Part shown: piece after piece, positions 7,956-16,133 of the stretch
Layout of the letters: each line of letters starts with the position of its first letter
Numbering within the stretch: position 1 is the stretch's first letter
Source of the DNA: Micromonospora echinospora
GTDB taxonomy: Bacteria > Actinomycetota > Actinomycetes > Mycobacteriales > Micromonosporaceae
Assembly: GCF_900091495.1 (NCBI RefSeq)
Contig: NZ_LT607413.1
Coordinates: 6,091,001 to 6,155,000 of the forward strand
Direction of reading: 5' to 3'
Length of the DNA stretch: 64,000 nucleotides
Made by a program: the position numbers and the translations under genes
Notes under the pieces: model-generated
The model's database searches: none
Seen by the model: only the letters and a program-made list of their open reading frames with translations
What the model was told of the DNA's origin: nothing

Positions 7956-9386
7956 TCAGCGGGGAGCCAGCCGCACACTGATGCTCTTGACGTGCGAGTA
8001 GTGGTACAGCGCCTCGATCCCCTTCTCCCGCCCGTAGCCGCTCAGCTTGTGCCCGCCGAACGGCATCTGGACCGATTGGGTCGACCACGAGTTGACGTAG
8101 ACCTGGCCCGCTTCGATCGATTCGGCTACCCGGAAGGCGCGGGAGATGTCCTCGGTGAAGACTCCCCCGACCAGGCCGAATTCCGAGTCGTTGGCGAGTT
8201 CGATGGCCTCCTGCTCGGTGTCGAACGGAATGATCACCAGAACGGGCCCGAAGATCTCCTCCCGGGCGATCCGCATCTCGTTGGTGACGCCGGAGTAGAT
8301 CGTGGGCTCGACGTAGAAGCCGCCGTCGAGCTCGGGATCGGTGACCACGCCACCGCCGAGCTCGGCTCGGGCCCCCTCCTCGGCGGCGATCGCAAAGTAC
8401 CGCTGCACGGTGTCGTACTGGCCTCGGGTGATCATCGGGCCCACGTCCCGGCCGGGGCGCAGCCGCCGGGTGGCCGCCACCAACGCGGCGACGAACCGCT
8501 CCTGGACCGACCGCTGGACCAGAAGCCGGGTTCCGGAGGAGCAGACCTGACCCGCGTTGGTGGTGAAGGCCCGGACGGCCTCGGCGGCGGCGAACTCAAG
8601 GTCGGCGTCGTCGAACACGATGTTGGCCGACTTGCCGCCGAGTTCGAGGGTCAGCGGGAGGATCCGGTCCGCCGCGATCCGACCGATGTCCTGCCCGACC
8701 CGCACGGAACCGGTGAACGCCACCTTGCGCACCAGCGGGTGCTGCACGATCGCGGTCCCGACCTCGTCGCCGCGGCCGAGCACCACGTTGAGCACCCCCG
8801 GCGGCAGCCCCTCTTCGCTGGCGATCCGCGCCAGGGCCACGGTCGTCTGTGAGGTGCTCTCCGCGGGCTTCGCGACGATCGTGTTGCCGGCGGCGAGCGC
8901 CGGGGCGCAGGCCCGGGCCGCCTGGTTGAGCGGCAGGTTCCACGGCGTGATCACCCCGACCACCCCGAACGGTTCGCGCCGCGTGTAAACGTGCAGGTCA
9001 GGCCGAATGTCAAGCACGTCGCCCGCCGGCAGGTTCACCAGTGCCGCATAGAACTCGAAGTACTCCGCGGCACCCCGGACCTCGGCTGCGGCGAGGGCGA
9101 GCGGCTTGCCGGTGTCGAGGCTCTCCAGTTCGGCCAGGGCGTCAAGGTCCGCGAGCAGCCGCCCGCCGATGGCCGCCAGGATCCGGCCGCGTTCCAGCGA
9201 CGCGATCCGACGCCACCCGGGGGCCGCGGCATGCGCCGCTCGTACGGCGAGGTCGACATCGGCCGCCGTTCCCTGCGCGACCTGTGCCCCAACGCCACCG
9301 GTCGCCGGATTGGTGCCGGAGCGGTAACCCCCGGCGGTCGGCGGGACGGCCTCGCCGCCGATCCAGTGCAGCAGCGGGCCGTTCAC
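7956..9386 (-). CDS. NAD(P)-dependent aldehyde dehydrogenase, last gene of the catabolic operon
   Basis: 476 residues, normal ALDH length. It starts at a GTG overlapping the TGA of the preceding reductase gene (GTGA). Hallmarks seen: ITPWN (Asn150), the AKPAE cofactor loop (~172), FTGS (~234), catalytic Glu248 in LELGGK and nucleophile Cys282 in NAGQVCSSG, then IFGPVL and GGHKLSGYG near the end. It oxidises an aldehyde intermediate to a carboxylate. Preceded by a hydroxyisobutyrate dehydrogenase-type reductase, it probably handles a semialdehyde from the degraded substrate. Substrate specificity cannot be read. Confidence 0.93.
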   Translation of the reverse strand: MNGPLLHWIGGEAVPPTAGGYRSGTNPATGGVGAQVAQGTAADVDLAVRAAHAAAPGWRRIASLERGRILAAIGGRLLADLDALAELESLDTGKPLALAAAEVRGAAEYFEFYAALVNLPAGDVLDIRPDLHVYTRREPFGVVGVITPWNLPLNQAARACAPALAAGNTIVAKPAESTSQTTVALARIASEEGLPPGVLNVVLGRGDEVGTAIVQHPLVRKVAFTGSVRVGQDIGRIAADRILPLTLELGGKSANIVFDDADLEFAAAEAVRAFTTNAGQVCSSGTRLLVQRSVQERFVAALVAATRRLRPGRDVGPMITRGQYDTVQRYFAIAAEEGARAELGGGVVTDPELDGGFYVEPTIYSGVTNEMRIAREEIFGPVLVIIPFDTEQEAIELANDSEFGLVGGVFTEDISRAFRVAESIEAGQVYVNSWSTQSVQMPFGGHKLSGYGREKGIEALYHYSHVKSISVRLAPR

Positions 9387-10270
9387 CGGTCACCCCCGAT
9401 CAGCTCGTACATGGCGGTGTGGTCGGTCTGCGGCGTGACTTCCCCGGCGATCCGCCGCCACTGGCGGGCCACGCCGTCCGCGACCTCGGTGGCCTGGCCG
9501 AGTTCGTGTGCCAGGTCGACGGCGATCCCGACGTCCTTCGCCATCAGGTGCAGCGCGAACCCCGAGTCGTACCTGCCGCTGACCATGAACTGGGCGACCT
9601 TGTTCTCGCTGGTGTTCGAGCGTCCCGAGGAGCTGTTGAGCACCTCGGTCATCGTCTCCGGCGGAATGCCGAACCGCTCCCCCAGCCGCAGCGCCTCGAC
9701 GGTCACCGAGATGGTGGTGGCCGAGACCAGGTTGTTCAGGGCCTTGGCCGCGTGCCCGGACCCGATCGGGCCGACCGGGATGACGGTCCGGGCCAGTCGT
9801 CGCAGGGCCGGACGCACCTCGGCCAGATCGGTCTCCTCCCCGCCGACCAGTACCGCCAGCGTTCCGGCGACCGCGCCGCGTACTCCGCCGGAGACGGGAG
9901 CGTCGAGCATCCGCAGGCCCCGGGCGGTCAGCCGCTCGGCCAACGCGCGGGTGCGCAGCGGCTCGGAGGAGCTCATGTCGACGACCAGAGTGCCGGGTCG
10001 CAGCGCTTCCGCGACCGCGTCGCCCTCGAGCACCGACTCGACAACCGCCGAGTTCGGCAGCATCAGGATCAGGGCGTCCACGGCCCGGTACGCGTCGACC
10101 GTGTGGGCGGTGACCGCCTTCGGGTGGTCGGTCACGAATCCCTCGGCGACGTCCGGTGCGGCGTCGGCCACCGTGAGTCGATAGCCCGCGTCGTACAGTC
10201 GCGAGGCCATCGGTCGGCCCATCCTGCCGAGGCCGATGAACCCGATGTGCTCGATCCCCGTCCCGGTCAT
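9383..10270 (-). CDS. NAD(P)-dependent oxidoreductase, 3-hydroxyisobutyrate dehydrogenase / tartronate semialdehyde reductase family
   Basis: 295 residues. The Rossmann motif GFIGLGRMGRPMA is at residues 9-21. Other family marks are DAPVSGGVRGAVAGTL, containing the DxPVSGG signature, and the catalytic lysine region GSGHAAKALNN. It interconverts a beta-hydroxyacid and a semialdehyde. The ATG start overlaps the stop of the upstream gene by 4 bases, and its own stop overlaps the ALDH start, so the three downstream genes are translationally coupled. Confidence 0.9.
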   Translation of the reverse strand: MTGTGIEHIGFIGLGRMGRPMASRLYDAGYRLTVADAAPDVAEGFVTDHPKAVTAHTVDAYRAVDALILMLPNSAVVESVLEGDAVAEALRPGTLVVDMSSSEPLRTRALAERLTARGLRMLDAPVSGGVRGAVAGTLAVLVGGEETDLAEVRPALRRLARTVIPVGPIGSGHAAKALNNLVSATTISVTVEALRLGERFGIPPETMTEVLNSSSGRSNTSENKVAQFMVSGRYDSGFALHLMAKDVGIAVDLAHELGQATEVADGVARQWRRIAGEVTPQTDHTAMYELIGGDR

Positions 10271-10647
10271 TCGGCGTCCACCGCGGCGAACACCTCGGCT
10301 GCGAGGCGGAAGCTCTCCAACGCGGCGGGCCCGCCGCAGTAGAAGGCGGTCTGCATGAGGACCTCCTTGATCTTCTCTCGGGAGACCCCGTTGTTCAGCG
10401 CACCGCGGACGTGCGCCTTGAACTCGTGGCCCCGGTTGAGGGCGGTGATCATGGCGAGGTTGATCAGGCTGCGCTCCTCCAGGCTCAGCCCGGGGCGGTT
10501 CCAGATGTCGCCCCAGCAGTACTTCGTCACGTACTCCTGCAGATCCAGAGAGAAATCGGTGGCGGCAGCCAGCGACGCGTCGACGTGGGCGTCGCCGAGC
10601 ACCCGACGGCGCATCGCCATGCCGGCCTCGTACAGGTCCTCAGTCAC
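10267..10647 (-). CDS. Carboxymuconolactone decarboxylase-family protein
   Basis: 126 residues, GTG start with GGAAGGA upstream. It matches the small all-helical CMD fold of PcaC: GDIWNRPGLSLEERSLINLA and HVRGALNNGVSREKIKEVL are close to protocatechuate-pathway PcaC proteins, including the conserved helix ending in HVRGAL. There is no CxxC, so it is not the AhpD redox type. In PcaC the reaction is decarboxylation of gamma-carboxymuconolactone. The neighbourhood lacks protocatechuate dioxygenase genes, so here it may act on a different lactone or ring-derived acid. Confidence 0.88.
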   Translation of the reverse strand: MTEDLYEAGMAMRRRVLGDAHVDASLAAATDFSLDLQEYVTKYCWGDIWNRPGLSLEERSLINLAMITALNRGHEFKAHVRGALNNGVSREKIKEVLMQTAFYCGGPAALESFRLAAEVFAAVDAE

Positions 10648-10674
10648 GGTGGTGGAATCCTTCCGAGCGGTGGT

Positions 10675-11583
10675 TCAGATCCGGGCCAGGTCGGCCCAGT
10701 CGCGGATGACGAACACGTCGTCGGCGGCGGCGACGTGACAGGCGGAGTGCCCGCCGAAGTGGGCCGGAAAGACCAGCAGCGAACGCTCGGCGGCCTCGGC
10801 GAGGAGGCGGCGCCGGGACGCCCGGGCCAGCGCCGGATCCTCGCAGAAGCAGCTGTTGACGTCCGGGGCTGCGATCTGCACGGGCGAGTGGATGATGTCG
10901 CCGACGAAGAGCGCACCGGCGTTCCCGGACTCCAGCCGCAGCACCGCGGAGCCGGGGGTGTGCCCGGGGGCGGCCTGCAACACCAGGTCGGAATCGATCC
11001 GGTACTCGCCGCTCCAGAGCTCGACGAGTCCCGCGCGGTGTACCGGGACGACGCTGTCCTCGAAGACGTTCTGGTTGCCGTCGGCCGGCGGGCGCGGGTT
11101 CTTCACCGGGTCCCAGAACTCGAAGTCCTCCCGGGTGATGAGGTAGCGCGCGTTCGGGAACGTGGGGACCCAGCCGCGGCCCTCCAGGCGGGTGTTCCAC
11201 CCCACGTGGTCGACGTGCAGGTGGGTGTTGATGACGATGTCCACGTCCTCCGGTGCGACCCCCACCGCGGCCAGGTTCGCGAGGTACGCGGTGTCGTGGT
11301 GGGCGTAGACCGGGGCGTACGGGCGTTCCTTGCCGTTGCCGGCACCGGTGTCGACCAGGATCACCGCCCCCTGGCTGCGGATCAGCCAGGTGTGCAGCAC
11401 CGAGCGCAACTGCCCCCGACCGGAATCGAAGAAGTCCGGGTCGAGCCATCCGGCGTTGTCCCGCCAGTACGCCGGGTCGCTGTCCGGGAACAGGAAGCCG
11501 GGGGTCGCCGGGCTGGGGCCGGCGTACTCCTGGATCCGGGTGATCTCGACGCCGCCGATGACGACCGTCTGCGGTCCACTCAC
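10675..11583 (-). CDS. Metallo-beta-lactamase-fold hydrolase (lactonase-like)
   Basis: 302 residues from the GTG at 11583, which overlaps the TGA of the monooxygenase gene (GTGA) and has GGAGGGGG upstream. The metal-binding motif HLHVDH (His121, His123, Asp125, His126) is complete; further ligands are in GHTPGS and GDIIHS. It resembles AttM/AiiA-like and SDSA-independent MBL hydrolases that cleave lactones or esters with two zinc ions. In this operon it may hydrolyse a lactone product of the FAD monooxygenase. No signal peptide, so cytoplasmic. Confidence 0.88.
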   Translation of the reverse strand: MSGPQTVVIGGVEITRIQEYAGPSPATPGFLFPDSDPAYWRDNAGWLDPDFFDSGRGQLRSVLHTWLIRSQGAVILVDTGAGNGKERPYAPVYAHHDTAYLANLAAVGVAPEDVDIVINTHLHVDHVGWNTRLEGRGWVPTFPNARYLITREDFEFWDPVKNPRPPADGNQNVFEDSVVPVHRAGLVELWSGEYRIDSDLVLQAAPGHTPGSAVLRLESGNAGALFVGDIIHSPVQIAAPDVNSCFCEDPALARASRRRLLAEAAERSLLVFPAHFGGHSACHVAAADDVFVIRDWADLARI

Positions 11584-12755
11584 CACGACCGGTCCCCCTC
11601 CGGCACCGGGTACGCCGCGACGATCTCGGGCGTGACCGCGGGAAGCTCGAAGTTCGCCGTCTCCATGACCTCGGCGGTGAAGCCGTTGCCCTTGGCCAGC
11701 GTTCGGGTCTCGGCCATGTAGGCGCTCCGGGCCTGGGCGGCGTCGGTCATGCCCCGCTCGCGTTCCTCCCACACGGCGAGCGCCGCACCGACGTCGTCGT
11801 ACTGATCGAGGGTGTGGGCGAGTTCGACCGCGTTGACGATCCCGACGCTGGCGCCCTGCCCGAGCGCGGGACACATGGCGTGGGCCGCGTCCCCGACGAG
11901 CACCGCCCGACCACTCGACCAGGGCGCCACCCGGTTGGTCTGGTAGTTGTCGTGTCGGCCGCCTTCGGCCCTGCCGGCCAGCTCCACCGCCGTGGCCAGA
12001 TGCGGGAAGCGCTTCGACCAGACCTCGACGTCGATCGGGATCCGTGAGGCGCGCTCGTTGGTGGTCGTCGCCATCATGCCCATGTAGATCGTGTCAGGCC
12101 CGGTGGGGATGAACAGGATGCGCATCGCGTCCGGTTCCAGGGTCCAGAAGTCGATGACCCGGTCCCACTCGGGGCCCTGGAACTCCTCGGGCCGTGGGAT
12201 CAGGACCCGGCAGACCCCGTCCTGGTACTTCTTGCGTTCCTGGGTCAGATCGCCCAGCGAGTTGCGGACCGCCGAGCCGGCCCCGTCGGCACCGATCACC
12301 AGGTCTCCTTCCAGCCTGGTCCCGTCGGCCAGGAGCAGGGCGCCGGCCGGGTCGGCCCCGACCACCCGTGAACCGGTGACGATCTCCACTCCGGCCGCCC
12401 GAGCCGCCGAGACGAGCAGCGCGTGCAGCTTTGGCCGGGTGATCGCCCAGTAGGGGTAGCCGGCCAGCTCCGACGAGACCGGGTCGCCGTTCAGGCTGGT
12501 GTCGTAGGTGCCGGGCTGTACGCCGTTCGCCCTGATCGCCCCGGCCACCCCGATGACCTCGAGGGCCAGCATCGCGTTGCGCCACAGCAGGATGCCGGCG
12601 CCGAAGTCGCGCACCTGGTCGTTCTGCTCGTGCAGGCGTACGGTCCAGCCACGGCGGGCGAGCGCGATGCTCACGGTGAGACCGGCGAACCCGGCACCCG
12701 CGACCTCGGCGTGGCGGGAACGGTCGGTGGAGCCTGTCGAGTGGGTTCCTGTCAT
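11580..12755 (-). CDS. FAD-dependent aromatic-ring monooxygenase
   Basis: 391 residues; GGAGG precedes the ATG by 7 bases. The dinucleotide motif GAGFAGLTVSIALARRG lies at residues ~20-36, the middle DG block is VIGADGAGSAVR, and the second FAD motif is VLVGDAAHAMCPALGQGAS. This is the class A flavoprotein hydroxylase fold (PHBH, salicylate hydroxylase, 6-hydroxynicotinate monooxygenase, HpxO urate hydroxylase). It would hydroxylate, and perhaps decarboxylate, an aromatic or heteroaromatic substrate with NAD(P)H and oxygen. It is the only obvious ring-activating enzyme of the operon. Confidence 0.9.
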   Translation of the reverse strand: MTGTHSTGSTDRSRHAEVAGAGFAGLTVSIALARRGWTVRLHEQNDQVRDFGAGILLWRNAMLALEVIGVAGAIRANGVQPGTYDTSLNGDPVSSELAGYPYWAITRPKLHALLVSAARAAGVEIVTGSRVVGADPAGALLLADGTRLEGDLVIGADGAGSAVRNSLGDLTQERKKYQDGVCRVLIPRPEEFQGPEWDRVIDFWTLEPDAMRILFIPTGPDTIYMGMMATTTNERASRIPIDVEVWSKRFPHLATAVELAGRAEGGRHDNYQTNRVAPWSSGRAVLVGDAAHAMCPALGQGASVGIVNAVELAHTLDQYDDVGAALAVWEERERGMTDAAQARSAYMAETRTLAKGNGFTAEVMETANFELPAVTPEIVAAYPVPEGDRSW

Positions 12756-12799
12756 GTCAGTGCCTCCGGGAGTCGGAATGCTGAGCGATCACGTGACCG

Positions 12800-13327
12800 T
12801 CACTCCTCCGCGTCCACCCATACCGTCATGCTCCCTCGTGCCAGCGTGTGAAAGTGCAGGTTGAAGCCCAGGACGACGGGGGTCAGCCCGGGGTCGATCT
12901 CGAGCGCGGGGACGTCGACCGCGTGGACGATGAACACGTAGCGGTGGCGGCCCGAGCCCGGCGGCGGGTTGGGGCCGATGTACTGGCGCATCCGCAGGTC
13001 GTTGGGGAGGGTGAGGGAGCCCGCCGGCATCGGCCCGTCCGGTGCGCCGGCGCCGGCCGGCAGCGAGGTCACGGAGGCGGGAATGTTCGCGACGGCCCAG
13101 TGCATGAAACCGACCCCGGTGGGAGCGTCCGGGTCGTAGCAGGTGATCGCGAAGCTCTTGGTCTCGACCGGGAAGTCCGACCAGGCCAGGTGGGGTGAGG
13201 TGTTGGTGCCGCCGAGGTCCGGGTCGCGGTAGGTCAGCGGCATTTCCGTGCCGTCGACCAGGTCCTCGCTGAACACCCGCAGCGGCGGTGCCGGGGTCAC
13301 GGCTGCGTAGGGGTCGTCGTTGATCAC
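12800..13327 (-). CDS. YbhB/YbcL-type phosphatidylethanolamine-binding (PEBP) protein
   Basis: 175 residues from a GTG at 13327 (GGAGA upstream). Family motifs are clear: TSPHLAWSDFP (D-x-SP type pocket), CYDPDAPTGVGFMHWAVANIP and GRHRYVFIVHAVD. Bacterial PEBP proteins bind small anionic ligands and have no established enzymatic role. Position between the bicupin and the monooxygenase, all within 50 bases, argues for a function tied to the same pathway. What it does there is unknown. Confidence 0.88.
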   Translation of the reverse strand: MINDDPYAAVTPAPPLRVFSEDLVDGTEMPLTYRDPDLGGTNTSPHLAWSDFPVETKSFAITCYDPDAPTGVGFMHWAVANIPASVTSLPAGAGAPDGPMPAGSLTLPNDLRMRQYIGPNPPPGSGRHRYVFIVHAVDVPALEIDPGLTPVVLGFNLHFHTLARGSMTVWVDAEE

Positions 13328-13344
13328 AGTTTCTCCTGTCCTGA

Positions 13345-14097
13345 TCACTTGTCGGCGATCGGTGCGGTGTCGACGTGGACTGTGCGGATCGTGGTGCGGA
13401 TGTCCCAGGTGCCGGCCCAGCCGTCCGGCAGGGCGACGGCGCTGCCGGCGGTCAGCTCGTGGGAGGTGCCGTCCTCGTCCGTGACGGTGGCCTCGCCGGA
13501 GATGACGTACAGGTAGGAGGCGCCCTCGGCCGCCGCTCGCCGGAACACCCCCGGGCCGCGCTCCTGGACGGCGCACCGGCCGTCGGGTCCGTCGAACACG
13601 ACGGTCTCGGCGACCGGCGGCGCCCAGGAGGCCACTCGCGCCGCCACCGGGGCGTGCAGGTCGCCCCCGAGCACGTCGACCGCGGCCAGGAAGGCGGACG
13701 GCTGCACACCCGCGCGGTACGGCGGCACCGGGGTCGTGTGCAGGTAGACCTTCCGGATGGTCTCGCGGATGTCCCAGGTGCCGACCCAGCCGTACGGCAG
13801 CACGATCACGCTGCCGGCGGTCAGCTCGTGGGAGGTGCCGTCCTCGTCCGTGATGGTGGCCTCGCCGGAGATGATGTACATGAACGAGCCCCGCTTGTCC
13901 TTCACCCGGGGGTAGACACCGGCGTCGCACGCCCAGACGGCGAAGAACGCGCCGGCGGCGTCGTACAGGACTCTCTCGTAGGCGAAGGGCGCCCCGTGGC
14001 GGATCGGCTCCATCGAGATCTCGACGGGGAGCGGGCCGTCGAGCACGGCCGTGGCGTCCAGGAACACCGACGGATGCGTGGTCTGGTTCGTCGTCAT
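13345..14097 (-). CDS. Two-domain cupin (bicupin) with a recent internal duplication
   Basis: 250 residues built from two cupin units of about 123 residues. Each has the block SGEAT-(I/V)-TDEDGTSHELTAGS followed by LPxGWxGTWDIRxTIR. Metal ligands are partly replaced, since only the His in TSHELTAGS is obvious, so it may be non-catalytic or use a different site. The fold resembles DUF861/EutQ-type cupins; bicupins include ureidoglycine aminohydrolase, but I cannot assign that activity. At DNA level, 13441-13506 and 13810-13875 are nearly identical. The stop and start overlap with the neighbouring amidohydrolase gene by 4 bases. Confidence 0.85.
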   Translation of the reverse strand: MTTNQTTHPSVFLDATAVLDGPLPVEISMEPIRHGAPFAYERVLYDAAGAFFAVWACDAGVYPRVKDKRGSFMYIISGEATITDEDGTSHELTAGSVIVLPYGWVGTWDIRETIRKVYLHTTPVPPYRAGVQPSAFLAAVDVLGGDLHAPVAARVASWAPPVAETVVFDGPDGRCAVQERGPGVFRRAAAEGASYLYVISGEATVTDEDGTSHELTAGSAVALPDGWAGTWDIRTTIRTVHVDTAPIADK

Positions 14098-15029
14098 GGC
14101 TTCCTCCCGGGGGCGGTCAGCAGGCGATTCGGGTCAGCTCGGGTCAGCTCGGTCGGCAGAGCCGGCGACGGCGCCGCAGGTGCCTCGATGCCGAGCAGGT
14201 CGAACGACGGGCGGTGCAGGATTCCGTGTAGTTCCTCGTCGGTGATGGGCGTGTGCGCGATCTGCCGCATCCGCGCGACGACCCGTTCGAGGGCGGCGGT
14301 GGCGCTGGCCGCGGCCACCATCGGGGAGTCGCTACCGAAGAGCACCTTGGAGAGGACGCCGTACTCCTTGGCGGCCGAGAAGGCGTTCGCCAACACCGTC
14401 GGACGGCTGGCGATCGCGGACGTGTCGGCAAAGACGTTGCGGTGCCGACGCATCACGACGACGGTTTCGTAGATCCACGGATGACCCATGTGTGCGACCA
14501 CGATCCGCAGGTCGGGAAAGGTGCACGCCACGTCGTCGAGCAGCAGCGGGTTGGCGTCGGGCAGCCGGCCGGCGTTCGCGAAGATCGCGCCTTGGTGGAT
14601 CATCACGGGCAGGCCGAGCCGCTCCGCGGTCTTGAAGACCCGCATCGTCATGGGGTGCAGCGGCGAGGTGCCCTGGTAGATCGGCCCCATCTTGATGCCG
14701 ACCAGCCCGAGGTCCGCGTGGCAGCGCTCCACCTCGTCGACCGCGTCGTGGCGGGTCGGATCGACCGACATGAAACCGACGGTCTGACCGCCGACTTCTC
14801 GTACGAACGCGGCGACGGCATCGTTGGGGACCATGATCCCGGAGGCCTGCGCCTGGAGCCCGAAGACGATCGTCCGCTCGGCGGGCGCGACGCCCCGGCG
14901 GTAGGACTCCACCGTGACCAGGTCGATCTCGTCGGAGGCCAGCGTCTTCGAGACCCGACCCAGCCCGTCCGTCCAGGGAGAGCGCTGGTGCTCCCGAGTC
15001 CAGAAGTGCGTGTGCACGTCGGTGATCAA
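14094..15029 (-). CDS. Amidohydrolase-2 family metal-dependent hydrolase / decarboxylase
   Basis: 311 residues from a TTG at 15029 (GAGGT upstream), the only start that begins at the characteristic DVHTHFW strand. Marks of the TIM-barrel amidohydrolase_2 family (ACMSD, gamma-resorcylate decarboxylase, related lactonases) are HTH at residues 6-8, LPVMIHQG (~170), IVVAHMGHPWI (~205) and LFGSDSP (~265), supplying the His/Asp metal ligands. Such enzymes hydrolyse C-N/C-O bonds or decarboxylate aromatic acids. Being adjacent to the importer genes it could act on the first imported compound. Confidence 0.88.
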   Translation of the reverse strand: MITDVHTHFWTREHQRSPWTDGLGRVSKTLASDEIDLVTVESYRRGVAPAERTIVFGLQAQASGIMVPNDAVAAFVREVGGQTVGFMSVDPTRHDAVDEVERCHADLGLVGIKMGPIYQGTSPLHPMTMRVFKTAERLGLPVMIHQGAIFANAGRLPDANPLLLDDVACTFPDLRIVVAHMGHPWIYETVVVMRRHRNVFADTSAIASRPTVLANAFSAAKEYGVLSKVLFGSDSPMVAAASATAALERVVARMRQIAHTPITDEELHGILHRPSFDLLGIEAPAAPSPALPTELTRADPNRLLTAPGRKP

Positions 15030-15031
15030 AG

Positions 15032-16132
15032 TCAGACCTCACTTCGCAGATAGGGGACGGCGAGCGCCTCGGGCGCCTTGTGCCGCCGCTTGCCCTCGGC
15101 GGCGAGGGCGACGAGCGCCAGCACGTACGGCATGGCGAGCCAGAGGGACACCGGCAACGTCACGGCCGGTCGGACAAGGGCGAGCACGATCAGCACCGCG
15201 ACCACGGCCAGGCCGGCGAGCTCGACGGCGCCGGCCCGCCGCCGGTCGAGGCGGGAGGTGGCCGCCGCACGCCGGACGCGCCCGGCGCCGAGAGCGACCA
15301 GGACGAGCAGGGCCACGGCGACCCACACCTCACCAGGGATGTCGCCGACGGCCTGCAACCGCAGCTGGGTGGCATCGGTGACCGCAAAGATCGCGACGGC
15401 AAGGCCCAGCCCGCTCAGCCGCCAGCCTCCGAACAGGACGGCGGCGATCGCCAGATAGCCGCGCCCGCCGGTCATGGCCTCACGGAAGACACCGACGTCG
15501 CCGATGGAGATGTACGCTCCCGCCGCTCCGGCGCAGGCCCCTGAGACGAGGACGCCGGCCCAGCGCAGCCCGCGGACGCTGACGCCAGCGGCGTCGACGG
15601 CTACCGGGCTCTCACCGGTCGCCTTCAGGTTGATGCCCCAGGTCGTCCGAGTCAGCGCCAGGGCCACGAGGACGACGACCACGGCCGTGGCATAGATGAA
15701 GGCGTCCTGGGTGAACAGGACGGGCCCGAGGACGGGCACGTCCGAGAGCAGCGGAATCGCGAGCCGGGGCAGCGGGTCGAAGGCGCGCGGCTCGCTGAAG
15801 AGGTCCTCGTTGAGGAACGTCGTCAGGCCGTAGCCGAGCAGGGTCAGCGCGATGCCGGCGACGATCTGGTCGACCTTGGCCTCGATCGAGAGCACTCCCA
15901 TCAGCGCTCCGAAAAGCAGGCCCCCAACGATGCCGCCGAGGAAACCGATCGCGAGATTCCCGGTGCCGGCCATCACGAGGTAGCCGCCGAAGGCGCCCAC
16001 GAGCAGCACACCTTCGAGCCCGACGTTCAGTACGCCGGCCCGCTCGGAGACGAGTTCCCCGGTGGCGGCGAGCAGGATCGGGGCGGCGATCGTGATCGCC
16101 GAGACGAGGAACGCGACGTCGAAGATACCCAT
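15032..16132 (-). CDS. ABC importer permease (BMP/nucleoside-type, YufQ-like)
   Basis: 366 residues, about nine hydrophobic segments. The motifs GVLNVGLEGVLLVGA and GYGLTTFLNEDLF are typical of BPD_transp_2 permeases that partner BMP substrate-binding proteins. Together with the gene at 16134 it forms the heterodimeric membrane channel. The C-terminal tail is basic (KRRHKAPEA). Only one base separates it from the upstream permease gene. Confidence 0.9.
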   Translation of the reverse strand: MGIFDVAFLVSAITIAAPILLAATGELVSERAGVLNVGLEGVLLVGAFGGYLVMAGTGNLAIGFLGGIVGGLLFGALMGVLSIEAKVDQIVAGIALTLLGYGLTTFLNEDLFSEPRAFDPLPRLAIPLLSDVPVLGPVLFTQDAFIYATAVVVVLVALALTRTTWGINLKATGESPVAVDAAGVSVRGLRWAGVLVSGACAGAAGAYISIGDVGVFREAMTGGRGYLAIAAVLFGGWRLSGLGLAVAIFAVTDATQLRLQAVGDIPGEVWVAVALLVLVALGAGRVRRAAATSRLDRRRAGAVELAGLAVVAVLIVLALVRPAVTLPVSLWLAMPYVLALVALAAEGKRRHKAPEALAVPYLRSEV

Positions 16133-16133
16133 C

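Noticed and set aside
7956..15029. Assignment of the catabolic genes to purine (urate/allantoin) or nicotinate degradation
   Set aside because: A urate-hydroxylase-like monooxygenase, bicupin and semialdehyde reductase are suggestive, but allantoinase, ureidoglycolate, glyoxylate carboligase and maleamate-pathway genes are all absent.
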